From the NCBI GenBank assembly GCA_017478685.1, contig JAFVDC010000167.1, positions 1 through 6,097 of the forward strand: a stretch of DNA of 6,097 nucleotides, read 5' to 3'. The DNA comes from Bacteroidales bacterium. GTDB lineage: Bacteria; Bacteroidota; Bacteroidia; Bacteroidales; UBA932. Under the pieces are notes generated by a model, which did not search any database, was not told the origin of the DNA, and was given only the letters and a program-made list of their open reading frames with translations. Both the position numbers and the translations under genes were made by a program. This document shows, one piece after another, positions 1-5,803 of the stretch (position 1 is its first letter; each line of letters opens with the position of its first letter).

Positions 1-560
1 ACGTGTTCTACCAGCCGGACCTCGGCGTAATGGTGGAAAACCTTGCCCCGGACGGCTCCCTCATAGACTGCTTCGAGGGCCGAAAAGTGAATCCCGGCCA
101 TGACCTTGAGGCGCTGTGGTTCATGATGAACCTGGGCCTCAGGCTCCACAGGCAGGATATCATTGACAAGAGCGTGGAGATAGCCCTCCGCGTAATTGAC
201 TACGGCTGGGACAAGGAGTATGGCGGCATCTTCTACTTCATGGACCGCAAGGGCTATCCCACCCAGGAACTGGAGTGGGACCAGAAACTCTGGTGGGTTC
301 ACCTTGAGGCCGCAATCTGCATGATCAAGGGCTACCAGCTTACCGGCAACAAGGAGGCCCTGGAGTGGTTCCTGAAGCTTGACGTCTACCTCTGGACCAA
401 CTTCAAGGACCACGAATACCCCGAATGGTACGGCTACCTCAACCGCAGGGGAGAGGTGCTTCTTCCGCTCAAGGGCGGCAAATGGAAGGGCTGCTTCCAC
501 GTCCCCCGCGCCCTTTACCAGATAGGGACCATATTAGAGGAAATTGCATCTAAACAATAA
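1..560 (+). CDS. N-acylglucosamine 2-epimerase family protein, C-terminal part (5' end outside window)
   Basis: This is the C-terminal 185 or so residues of an AGE/renin-binding-protein family epimerase, a cytoplasmic (alpha/alpha)6-barrel enzyme that interconverts N-acylglucosamine and N-acylmannosamine or related sugars. Two family motifs are visible. NPGHDLEALWF carries a His at residue 33 of the visible part, and KGCFHVPRAL carries a His at 166. Their spacing of 133 residues matches what I recall for the two catalytic histidines of characterised AGE enzymes. The full family length is about 390-400 residues, so roughly half lies upstream. The first visible codon is an internal GTG, not a start. 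The stop is TAA at 558-560, three bases before the susC-like start, which suggests cotranscription in a sugar-utilisation operon. The NPGH-type motif favours the N-acylhexosamine branch over cellobiose 2-epimerases, but the substrate is inferred. Confidence 0.88.
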   Translation, partial: VFYQPDLGVMVENLAPDGSLIDCFEGRKVNPGHDLEALWFMMNLGLRLHRQDIIDKSVEIALRVIDYGWDKEYGGIFYFMDRKGYPTQELEWDQKLWWVHLEAAICMIKGYQLTGNKEALEWFLKLDVYLWTNFKDHEYPEWYGYLNRRGEVLLPLKGGKWKGCFHVPRALYQIGTILEEIASKQ

Positions 561-563
561 CGT

Positions 564-1031
564 ATGAAAGGATTTCTTAAATTGTTGTTTACCGTCGTGG
601 CCGGGTTGCTCCTGGCCCAGTCGGCCTTCGCCCAGGGAACCCTGAGGGGAAAGGTCACTGACCAGGACGGCGCGCCGCTCCCGGGCGTTACGGTGCTGGT
701 GAAAGGCACCACGCAAGGCACCATGACCGGTGCCGACGGCACATATTCCATGCAGGCTTCCAAAGGAAGCGTCATTGAGTTCTCTTGCCTGGGTCTCGCT
801 ACCCAGGAACATACTTTTGACGGCCGAACCCCCATCAACATCCAGATGACGGAGGACGCCCTCTACCTTGACGACGTAGTGGTGGTCGGTTACGGTACCG
901 CCAAGAAGGAAACCCTCACCGCGGCTGTATCGGCCATCAAAGGCGACGAACTCCTTAAGGCCCCGGCTACAAACGTGTCCCTGAGCAGCTGCGGTAAAGG
1001 TCCGGATCATAGTCCTCGGGCTCGTCCATAG
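564..1031 (+). CDS. SusC/RagA-type TonB-dependent receptor, truncated N-terminal fragment
   Basis: This is the start of a SusC-like outer-membrane TonB-dependent transporter, which in Bacteroidota imports glycans together with a SusD lipoprotein. Residues 1-23 form a Sec signal peptide with likely cleavage after the Ala of AFA. Residues 25 to about 95 are a CarboxypepD_reg-like domain (GKVTDQDGAPLPGVTVLVKG, then DGTYSM). Residues from about 100 give the conserved start of the plug (DDVVVVGYGTAKKETLT, then DELLKAPATNVS). Homology ends at residue 139 (codon 978-980). The remaining 16 residues, to the stop at 1029-1031, are antisense to the neighbouring oxidoreductase gene and are not SusC sequence. 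Most of the plug and the whole beta-barrel, some 850 or more residues, are missing, so no functional receptor can be made from this copy as read. The ATG at 564 is set by the signal peptide. Confidence 0.85.
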   Translation: MKGFLKLLFTVVAGLLLAQSAFAQGTLRGKVTDQDGAPLPGVTVLVKGTTQGTMTGADGTYSMQASKGSVIEFSCLGLATQEHTFDGRTPINIQMTEDALYLDDVVVVGYGTAKKETLTAAVSAIKGDELLKAPATNVSLSSCGKGPDHSPRARP

Positions 1032-1611
1032 GAACATCGTGATCGTACCACTTTACAGTTGCGGCATAAGTCATGTCCTGAAGCGAAACGCGGTCCTGGA
1101 GTTCTTCGGCCCCGGCTTCAAGGGCGATGTCCCCAAGCTCGGTGCCGTCGGCAAGGATACGCGCCTTGACTTTGGTGCCGTCACTGAGGGTAAGCGCCCA
1201 GTGGCCGCTAATGCCTGTTACGGTTGTGCCGAACCGCACTTCCACACCTGCCTCACGGGCGATGTTCTCAAATATTTCGGCCCCCACTGCGGGATTGAAA
1301 AGAATGTTTGACACCCAGCCGGATTTCAGGGCCTCATAGCCGCCGTAACGGGCCGCCAGGGAATCCGTGAACTCCCCAAACAGGCCGCCGCGGAGCCGGT
1401 AGTTGCCGTCTATGGCACTGACTCCGGCGCTTGTGAGCATACCGCCAAGCCACGGGCTTTCCTCTACAACCAGCACCTTGGCCCCGCCGCGCGCCGCCTC
1501 TATTGCCGCCGCCGTGCCTCCCGTGCCGCCGCCAACTACCACAAGGTCGTATTTCGGCGTGCAGGCCGCCAGCAGGGCAAGGAATACCGTGGAGATAAGT
1601 TTTTGATTCAT
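967..1611 (-). CDS. FAD-dependent oxidoreductase lipoprotein, truncated N-terminal fragment
   Basis: The first 207 or so residues of a FAD-dependent oxidoreductase of the FAD_oxidored type (PF12831-like). The N-terminus MNQKLISTVFLALLAAC is a type II signal peptide with the lipobox LAAC and lipidated Cys17, so the protein should be anchored to a membrane facing the periplasm or exterior. A Rossmann dinucleotide-binding motif follows at once: GGGTGG at residues 27-32, with the acidic residue E50 at the end of the second beta strand (KVLVVEE) expected to contact the FAD ribose. LGGMLTSAG is another family motif. Members usually have about 550-650 residues, so the C-terminal two thirds is absent. 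The last seven residues (SCSGTRL) come at least partly from the adjacent susC-like DNA. The substrate is unknown. Its start lies 12 bp past the terminator hairpin that follows the MFS gene. Confidence 0.82.
   Translation of the reverse strand: MNQKLISTVFLALLAACTPKYDLVVVGGGTGGTAAAIEAARGGAKVLVVEESPWLGGMLTSAGVSAIDGNYRLRGGLFGEFTDSLAARYGGYEALKSGWVSNILFNPAVGAEIFENIAREAGVEVRFGTTVTGISGHWALTLSDGTKVKARILADGTELGDIALEAGAEELQDRVSLQDMTYAATVKWYDHDVPMDEPEDYDPDLYRSCSGTRL
981..990. other. Breakpoint joining two truncated convergent genes
   Basis: Plus-strand SusC homology is good through the codon at 978-980, and minus-strand oxidoreductase sequence looks native down to about 991-993. The join must therefore lie in roughly 981-990 (ctgagcagct). 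No insertion sequence, target duplication or long repeat is visible at this point. Both reading frames run a short way into each other's DNA and end at 1031 (+) and 967 (-). Both genes lose their 3' portions at the same place, which means a deletion or inversion endpoint, or a chimeric contig. Confidence 0.75.
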
Positions 1612-1623
1612 AGTTAATTATAT

Positions 1624-1657
1624 AAAAACGTCTACCCCAAAACCAGCAGACGTTTTT
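1624..1657 (-). terminator. Intrinsic terminator after the MFS transporter gene
   Basis: A perfect 10-bp inverted repeat (aaaaacgtct at 1624-1633, agacgttttt at 1648-1657) has a 14-nt loop. Read on the minus strand it lies 21 bp past the MFS stop codon and ends in TTTTT followed by ATATAATT, as in a Rho-independent terminator. It sits directly before the ATG of the oxidoreductase gene (1609-1611), so it could also act as a leader attenuator for that gene. The stem is A/T-rich at its base and has few G-C pairs, so termination strength is uncertain. Confidence 0.7.
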
Positions 1658-1678
1658 GCGTAACTTCTTAAAGGTTAA

Positions 1679-2992
1679 TTACTTGTCTCCACGGCCACCA
1701 AAGCGGCTCCAGTACTCTTCAATCTCCTCCAGGGTCTTGCCCGTTGTATTGGGCACGTACTTGTACATGATCCAGAGGTACGGCACACACATGAAGGCAA
1801 ACAGGAAGAAGGTTCCGGCGGGGGTGAGGGTTTCCAGCATCCAGGGAGTGAGCTGCCCAATGAGGTAGGTTCCAATCCAGAGGGCGAATCCGGCAATGGA
1901 CATTGCAAGGCCGCGCACCCTGTTGGGGTACATCTCTGAGAGGAGCACAAACACCACAGCGCTTATGGAAATGGCCGTGCAGAACACATACAGCAGGAAG
2001 AAGACCAGCATGAACCATGTGGGAAGGCTGGTGAACGGCAGGAAGTAGAGGCCGATCATCAGGAGGCAGAAAATCATTCCGCCAACGCCCCACCACACAA
2101 GCTGTTTTCGGCCCACTTTGTCTATGATGGCAAGCGCAATCACGGTTGTGAGCATGTTCACTATGCCAACCAGCACGGTAGAGAAGAGGGGATCCTCAAA
2201 ACCGGCATCGGCAAAAATCTTGGGGCCGTAGTAGAGAACGGCGTTGACTCCCATGAACTGGCCCAGTATGGCAATTGCAGAGCCGATGAGGACGGCCTTG
2301 AGGATGCCGGGTTCACGGAGAGCCTTCCATTCCTCGCTCTTGTCTTCACGCTGGCCGCGTACCTGGAGCCAGCGCGGGCTTTCGGGGATGAAGAAAATGA
2401 GCACCAGGAACAGGAGGTCCGGGATGGCCTCGCAGCCAAGCATGCCTCTCCAGTATTCCTGGTTGAACATCCTTGAGCCCAGTTCAGGGTCTGTGGAATC
2501 CAGCACAGCACCCTTCAGGATAATGAAGTTCATAAGGTACGCAAGCAGGAAGCCGATGGTTATGAAAAGCTGATAAAGGCTTACCATTGTGCCGCGGACT
2601 TCGGCGGGGGAGACCTCCGAGATATACACCGGGGACACAATTGAAACTATCCCAATGCCGAATCCGCCCACCATGCGGTAAATCACAAGCTGGGTGAAAT
2701 CGGCACAGACGGCGCATCCTATTGCGGAAATTGAGAACAGCAGGGCCGATATCAGCATGGTCTTCTTCCTCCCCAGGAAGTCCGACATCATTCCGGCAAT
2801 CAGTACACCGATGATTGAGCCGATAAGGGCGCATCCCACATACCAGCCTTCGCCTCCGGTGGTGAGGCCGAACTGCATTTTCACAACTTCCGTGGTGCCG
2901 GAGATTACAGCGGTGTCATAACCGAACAGAATGCCGCCCAGGGCCGCCACAATGGCAATGAAAACAGTCCTTGAACTTACTTTTGTTTTCAT
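1679..2992 (-). CDS. MFS sugar porter (XylE/GLUT-like sugar:proton symporter family)
   Basis: A 437-residue inner-membrane transporter with 12 predicted helices. Sugar-porter hallmarks in order are DFLGRKK (71-77), SEVSPAEVRG (125-134), PESPRWL (203-209), GQFMGVN (244-250), DKVGRK (291-296), SEMYPNRVRG (352-361) and a PETKG-like end, PNTTGKTLEEIEEYW (414-428). Two things are unusual. The cytosolic stretch between PESPRWL and helix 7 is only about 19 residues, much shorter than the helical domain of XylE. Several positions that contact sugar in XylE also differ by eye alignment: the first Gln of QQ is Gly244, the helix-10 Trp is Phe348 and the helix-11 Gln is Leu371. It is probably a monosaccharide or related symporter, with substrate unknown. 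The ATG at 2990-2992 lies 6 bp after the ettA stop, so the two may share a transcript. A hairpin terminator follows the gene. Confidence 0.9.
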   Translation of the reverse strand: MKTKVSSRTVFIAIVAALGGILFGYDTAVISGTTEVVKMQFGLTTGGEGWYVGCALIGSIIGVLIAGMMSDFLGRKKTMLISALLFSISAIGCAVCADFTQLVIYRMVGGFGIGIVSIVSPVYISEVSPAEVRGTMVSLYQLFITIGFLLAYLMNFIILKGAVLDSTDPELGSRMFNQEYWRGMLGCEAIPDLLFLVLIFFIPESPRWLQVRGQREDKSEEWKALREPGILKAVLIGSAIAILGQFMGVNAVLYYGPKIFADAGFEDPLFSTVLVGIVNMLTTVIALAIIDKVGRKQLVWWGVGGMIFCLLMIGLYFLPFTSLPTWFMLVFFLLYVFCTAISISAVVFVLLSEMYPNRVRGLAMSIAGFALWIGTYLIGQLTPWMLETLTPAGTFFLFAFMCVPYLWIMYKYVPNTTGKTLEEIEEYWSRFGGRGDK

Positions 2993-2998
2993 AGTGGT

Positions 2999-4672
2999 TT
3001 ATTCCATTAATTTTTTGTATTTGAATCGTTTGGGTTCTGCGCCAAGACGCAATTTGCGGTTTTCCTCGTACTCCTGATAGTTGCCTTCAAAGAATACCAC
3101 CTTTCCGTCTCCTTCATAGGCCAGGATGTGGGTGGCAATGCGGTCCAGGAACCAGCGGTCATGCGAAACAACCACGGCGCAGCCGGCAAAGTTCTCCAGG
3201 CCGTCCTCCAGGGCGCGGATTGTATTAACGTCGACGTCGTTGGTGGGCTCATCAAGGAGGAGCACGTTGCCTTCATCTTTCAGTGTGAGCGCCAGGTGCA
3301 GGCGGTTTCTTTCACCGCCGGAGAGTACTCCGCAAAGCTTTTCCTGGTCTGCCCCGGAGAAATTGAAGCGGGACACCCAGGCGCGGGCATTTACGTCACG
3401 GCCGCCCATTCTCACCCATTCGGAATTCCCGGCAATTGTCTCATACACAGTTTTGTCAGGATCTATGGAGCGGTGCTGCTGGTCTACGTATGAAATCTTT
3501 ACGGTCTCTCCAATCTCTATGGTGCCGGAATCCGGCTTCTCTATGCCCATTATGAGGCGGAAGAGGGTTGTTTTACCGGCGCCGTTGGGGCCGATAACAC
3601 CCACAATCCCTGCGGGCGGCAGCTCAAAGCTCAGGTGCTCAAACAGAAGTTTGTCTCCGTAAGCCTTGGAGACATCGGTAAACTTTATGACCTTGTTCCC
3701 AAGGTGCGGACCGTTTGGAATATAGATTTCCAGGTTGGCTTCCTTCTGTTTGGTATCGGCCGATGCCATCTTCTCATAAGCCCCCAGACGTGCCTTTTGC
3801 TTGGCCTGACGGGCCTTGGGCGCCATCCGCACCCACTCCAGCTCACGCTCCAGGGTTTTGCGACGCTTGCTCTCCGCCTTCTCCTCCTGAGCCAGGCGCT
3901 TTGTCTTCTGGTCCAGCCATGATGAGTAATTGCCCTTCCAGGGAATGCCCTCTCCGCGGTCCAGTTCCAGGATCCATCCGGCCACGTTGTCCAGGAAGTA
4001 CCTGTCATGGGTGACTGCTATCACCGTGCCCTTGTACTGTTGCAGGTGGGCCTCCAGCCACTGTATAGACTCCGCATCCAGGTGGTTGGTGGGCTCGTCC
4101 AGAAGGAGGACGTCCGGCTCCTGGAGAAGCAGGCGGCACAATGCTACTCTACGCCTTTCACCGCCGCTGAGCTCCTTTATCTTTTGGTCTGACTGCGGGC
4201 ACTGCAGGGCGTCCATGGCCCTTTCCAGCTTGGAGTCTATTTCCCAGCCGCCGATATGGTCTATCTTCTCAGTGAGTTCACCCTGGCGCTCTATGAGCCG
4301 ATTCATTTCATCGTCATCCATAGGTTCCATGAACTTTGCGGAAATTTCATTGTATTCCGCCATAATGTCCATAACCTCCTGGACACCCTCCTGAACTACT
4401 TCCAGGACGGTTTTCTCAGGGTCCATCTGCGGCTCCTGCTCCAGGTATCCCACAGTGTATCCCGGGGCCCAGACCACCTCTCCCCGGTACTGTTTTTCCA
4501 CTCCGGCTATGATTTTGAGGAGCGTGGATTTACCCGCGCCGTTCAGGCCTATAATCCCAATCTTGGCGCCATAGAAAAAGCCAAGGTAGATGTCTTTGAG
4601 TATTACTTTGTTGTTGTGGGGGAGCACCTTGCTCACCCGGTTCATTGAGAAGATAATCTTTTCTTCGGCCAT
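2999..4672 (-). CDS. ettA: Energy-dependent translational throttle protein EttA (ABC-F ATPase)
   Basis: A 557-residue soluble ABC-F protein, close to the roughly 555 of E. coli EttA. EttA binds the ribosomal E site and gates the first elongation step according to ATP/ADP levels. The first ATPase domain has Walker A GLNGAGKST (42-50), signature LSGGERRR (168-175) and Walker B with LLLDEPTNHLD (189-199, Glu193). An EttA-type arm insertion lies at about 95-140. A charged linker at about 255-310 (KRRKTLERELEWVR, then KARQAKQKAR) corresponds to the P-site tRNA interaction motif. The second domain has GPNGAGKTT (361-369), LSGGERNR (450-457) and LLLDEPTNDVD (471-481, Glu475). There are no membrane segments. 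The frame is open to an ATG at 4721-4723, but the start MAEEKIIF at 4672 matches the family, and the likely promoter lies between the two. The MFS gene follows after 6 bp. Confidence 0.96.
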   Translation of the reverse strand: MAEEKIIFSMNRVSKVLPHNNKVILKDIYLGFFYGAKIGIIGLNGAGKSTLLKIIAGVEKQYRGEVVWAPGYTVGYLEQEPQMDPEKTVLEVVQEGVQEVMDIMAEYNEISAKFMEPMDDDEMNRLIERQGELTEKIDHIGGWEIDSKLERAMDALQCPQSDQKIKELSGGERRRVALCRLLLQEPDVLLLDEPTNHLDAESIQWLEAHLQQYKGTVIAVTHDRYFLDNVAGWILELDRGEGIPWKGNYSSWLDQKTKRLAQEEKAESKRRKTLERELEWVRMAPKARQAKQKARLGAYEKMASADTKQKEANLEIYIPNGPHLGNKVIKFTDVSKAYGDKLLFEHLSFELPPAGIVGVIGPNGAGKTTLFRLIMGIEKPDSGTIEIGETVKISYVDQQHRSIDPDKTVYETIAGNSEWVRMGGRDVNARAWVSRFNFSGADQEKLCGVLSGGERNRLHLALTLKDEGNVLLLDEPTNDVDVNTIRALEDGLENFAGCAVVVSHDRWFLDRIATHILAYEGDGKVVFFEGNYQEYEENRKLRLGAEPKRFKYKKLME

Positions 4673-4692
4673 AGGTTTAAGCGTAATTTGTG

Positions 4693-4700
4693 TAAATATA
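4693..4700 (-). promoter_or_regulatory. Probable -7 box of the ettA promoter
   Basis: On the minus strand TATATTTA is one mismatch from the Bacteroidetes -7 consensus TAnnTTTG and lies 20 nt before the ettA ATG. The same local pattern, ATAATTTG followed within 0-3 nt by TATATTT, precedes mazG at nearly the same distance (19 nt), which supports a real promoter. No clear -33 TTG element is seen. Confidence 0.4.
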
Positions 4701-4813
4701 CAAATTATTTCCCACTTTCCCATCTTCTTCCCCTATATGGCCGAAAACGTTGCAGGTCGGGCTGGTAAACGTTGCAGGTCAGGCTGGGAAACGTTGCAGG
4801 TCTGGTGGCGAAA

Positions 4814-4849
4814 CGTCGCAGGTCTGTTTTTTCGGGCCGACCTGCGACG
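4814..4849. repeat. Perfect 11-bp hairpin formed by two opposed array copies
   Basis: cgtcgcaggtc (4814-4824) pairs with gacctgcgacg (4839-4849) across a 14-nt loop. On the minus strand the stem is followed by only TTT, and on the plus strand by caaatc, so it is a poor terminator in either direction. It lies just past the mazG terminator hairpin on the minus strand and repeats that hairpin's core stem. Confidence 0.7.
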
Positions 4850-4867
4850 CAAATCGGCCATGGAAAC

Positions 4868-4914
4868 AAAAAACCGTCGCAGGTCCGAGCAATTTTTCAG
4901 ACCTGCGACGGTTT
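4868..4914 (-). terminator. Intrinsic terminator of mazG, built from array repeats
   Basis: A perfect 15-bp stem (aaaccgtcgcaggtc at 4871-4885 with its complement at 4900-4914) encloses a 14-nt loop. Read on the minus strand, downstream of the mazG stop at 4963-4965, the stem ends in an unbroken run of six T followed by GTTT. The G/C-rich stem and U-tract fit a Rho-independent terminator for mazG. The plus-strand reading has no long T-run after the stem. Confidence 0.8.
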
Positions 4915-4962
4915 GGACGGTGACCTGCGACGTTTTGGCAAGTAACCTGCGACAGCCGTTTC

Positions 4963-5754
4963 CTAAAGCCCCTTTGCCTTGGCTTCGTCCCAGATGGCGT
5001 CCATCTGGGCCAGGGTCATATCTGAAAAAGAGAGGCCTTTGCGGAGCGTCTGCTCTTCAAGGTAGGTGAAACGGCGGCGGAATTTCTCCGAGGAGCGGCT
5101 GAGGGCGGCCTCGGGGTCCACTCCGTAAAGCCGGGTGGCATTTATCACCGCAAATAGAAGGTCCCCAAACTCCATTTCAAGCTGCTCCGGGGATGCTCCG
5201 GCGGCGGCTTCCGAGACCTCAGAGCACTCTTCCTTTACCTTGTCCCAGACATCCTCTTTCTTCTCCCAGTCAAAGCCGCAGCCACGGGCCTTTTCCTGCA
5301 TTGAGAGTGCCTTGAGCATGGCAGGCATGGCCTTGGGAATGCCGGACATAACGCGCTTGTTGCCACCTTTTTCTTTGGATTTAACCAGCTCCCAGGTGTC
5401 GGCAATCTCCTTTGCGGTGGTTGCCTTTCCTGCCTCGGGGCCAAAGACATGGGGATGGCGGAAAACCATTTTGTCGCAGACTTTGTTTATGCTGTCGGCA
5501 ATGTCAAAGGCGCCTTCTTCCTGCCCTATGCGGGCGTAGAATACCATATGGTACAGAAGGTCCCCAATCTCCTTGGCCGTTGCCTGACGGTCTCCTTCCA
5601 GGATGGAATCGCTGAGTTCGTACACTTCTTCCTCTGTGAGACGGCGGATTGAGTCGAATGTCTGCTCCGCGTTCCAGGGGCACTTTTCCCTTAGTTGGTC
5701 CATAATGTCCAGTAATCGGCCAAAAGCCTGGAGTTTTTCTTCTCTGGTGTGCAT
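4963..5754 (-). CDS. mazG: Nucleoside triphosphate pyrophosphohydrolase MazG
   Basis: A 263-residue cytoplasmic all-alpha NTP pyrophosphohydrolase, the same length as E. coli MazG, which hydrolyses (d)NTPs to monophosphates plus pyrophosphate and removes damaged nucleotides. It has the two tandem MazG domains of the long form. The N-terminal domain has CPWNAEQT (25-32) and the Mg-binding pattern E42-E43-x-x-E46 with E62-x-x-D65. FRHPHVFG (98-105) follows it. The C-terminal domain has GCGFDW (158-163) and E175-E176-x-x-E179 with E195-x-x-D198. Both acidic sites look intact. CPWN replaces the more usual CPWD, a mild change. The ATG at 5752-5754 follows a probable -7 box by 19 nt, with a weak AGGA just before it. 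It is transcribed away from the CoA-transferase gene and ends at its own hairpin terminator. Confidence 0.95.
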   Translation of the reverse strand: MHTREEKLQAFGRLLDIMDQLREKCPWNAEQTFDSIRRLTEEEVYELSDSILEGDRQATAKEIGDLLYHMVFYARIGQEEGAFDIADSINKVCDKMVFRHPHVFGPEAGKATTAKEIADTWELVKSKEKGGNKRVMSGIPKAMPAMLKALSMQEKARGCGFDWEKKEDVWDKVKEECSEVSEAAAGASPEQLEMEFGDLLFAVINATRLYGVDPEAALSRSSEKFRRRFTYLEEQTLRKGLSFSDMTLAQMDAIWDEAKAKGL

Positions 5755-5773
5755 TTCCTATGATTTTAATATA

Positions 5774-5781
5774 CAAATATA
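5774..5781 (-). promoter_or_regulatory. Probable mazG -7 promoter box
   Basis: On the minus strand TATATTTG matches TAnnTTTG exactly and ends 19 nt before the mazG ATG, which would give a short leader of roughly 10-15 nt. No clear -33 TTG is visible upstream. Confidence 0.55.
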
Positions 5782-5795
5782 CGACAAATTATGCG

Positions 5796-5803
5796 TATAT
5801 TTG
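5796..5803 (+). promoter_or_regulatory. Probable -7 promoter box of the CoA-transferase gene
   Basis: TATATTTG matches TAnnTTTG exactly but ends only 6 nt before the GTG start at 5810. If used, transcription would begin at or next to the start codon, giving a leaderless or nearly leaderless mRNA. No clear -33 TTG is seen. Confidence 0.45.

Larger units (their letters stand above)
4746..4956. repeat. Array of nine 13-bp elements (aacgtYgcaggtc) with 22-bp period in two opposed blocks
   Basis: Forward copies begin at 4746, 4768, 4790 and 4812, exactly 22 bp apart. One further forward copy is at 4873 (accgtcgcaggtc). Reverse copies (gacctgcgacgtt or close) begin at 4839, 4900, 4922 and 4944; the last three are again exactly 22 bp apart. 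The first three forward copies share cgttgcaggtc and also a similar 9-bp spacer (gggctggta, aggctggga, tggtggcga), so they look like a tandem expansion. The other copies carry cgtcgcaggtc, and the last is degenerate (aacctgcgac). The array fills most of the 290-bp gap between mazG and ettA. A 22-bp period is about two DNA turns and is not a multiple of three, which argues against coding. I do not recognise it as a named family. It could be protein-binding sites, a REP/BIME-like element or a folded RNA. Confidence 0.85.

Noticed and set aside
967..1031. The C-terminal tails LSSCGKGPDHSPRARP (+) and SCSGTRL (-) as native protein ends
   Set aside because: Each tail is encoded wholly or mostly by DNA of the other gene read in antisense. 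They are products of the join, not family sequence.
534..1037. Antisense reading frames over the susC-like gene and other antisense frames over ettA, the MFS gene and mazG
   Set aside because: They show no domain features and lie opposite well-supported genes; high GC in the third codon position explains them.
4673..4723. N-terminal extension of EttA from the ATG at 4721-4723 (MGKWEIICIF)
   Set aside because: The extra 17 residues are not part of the family, and the segment contains the AT-rich promoter-like site. MAEEK at 4672 gives the usual length.
4814..4914. Integron attC-like recombination sites suggested by the hairpins
   Set aside because: No GTTRRRY/RYYYAAC core pair, no unpaired extrahelical bases in the stems, and no integrase or cassette genes in the window.
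4746..4956. CRISPR array
   Set aside because: The repeats are 13 bp with 9-bp similar spacers, switch orientation and have no cas genes nearby.
4590..5069. A long plus-strand reading frame through the repeat array, with an ATG at 4737 (MAENVAGRAG)
   Set aside because: The 22-bp period shifts the frame at each repeat, the protein has no recognisable features, and the frame overlaps both the ettA start and the mazG end in antisense. It is open because of base composition.
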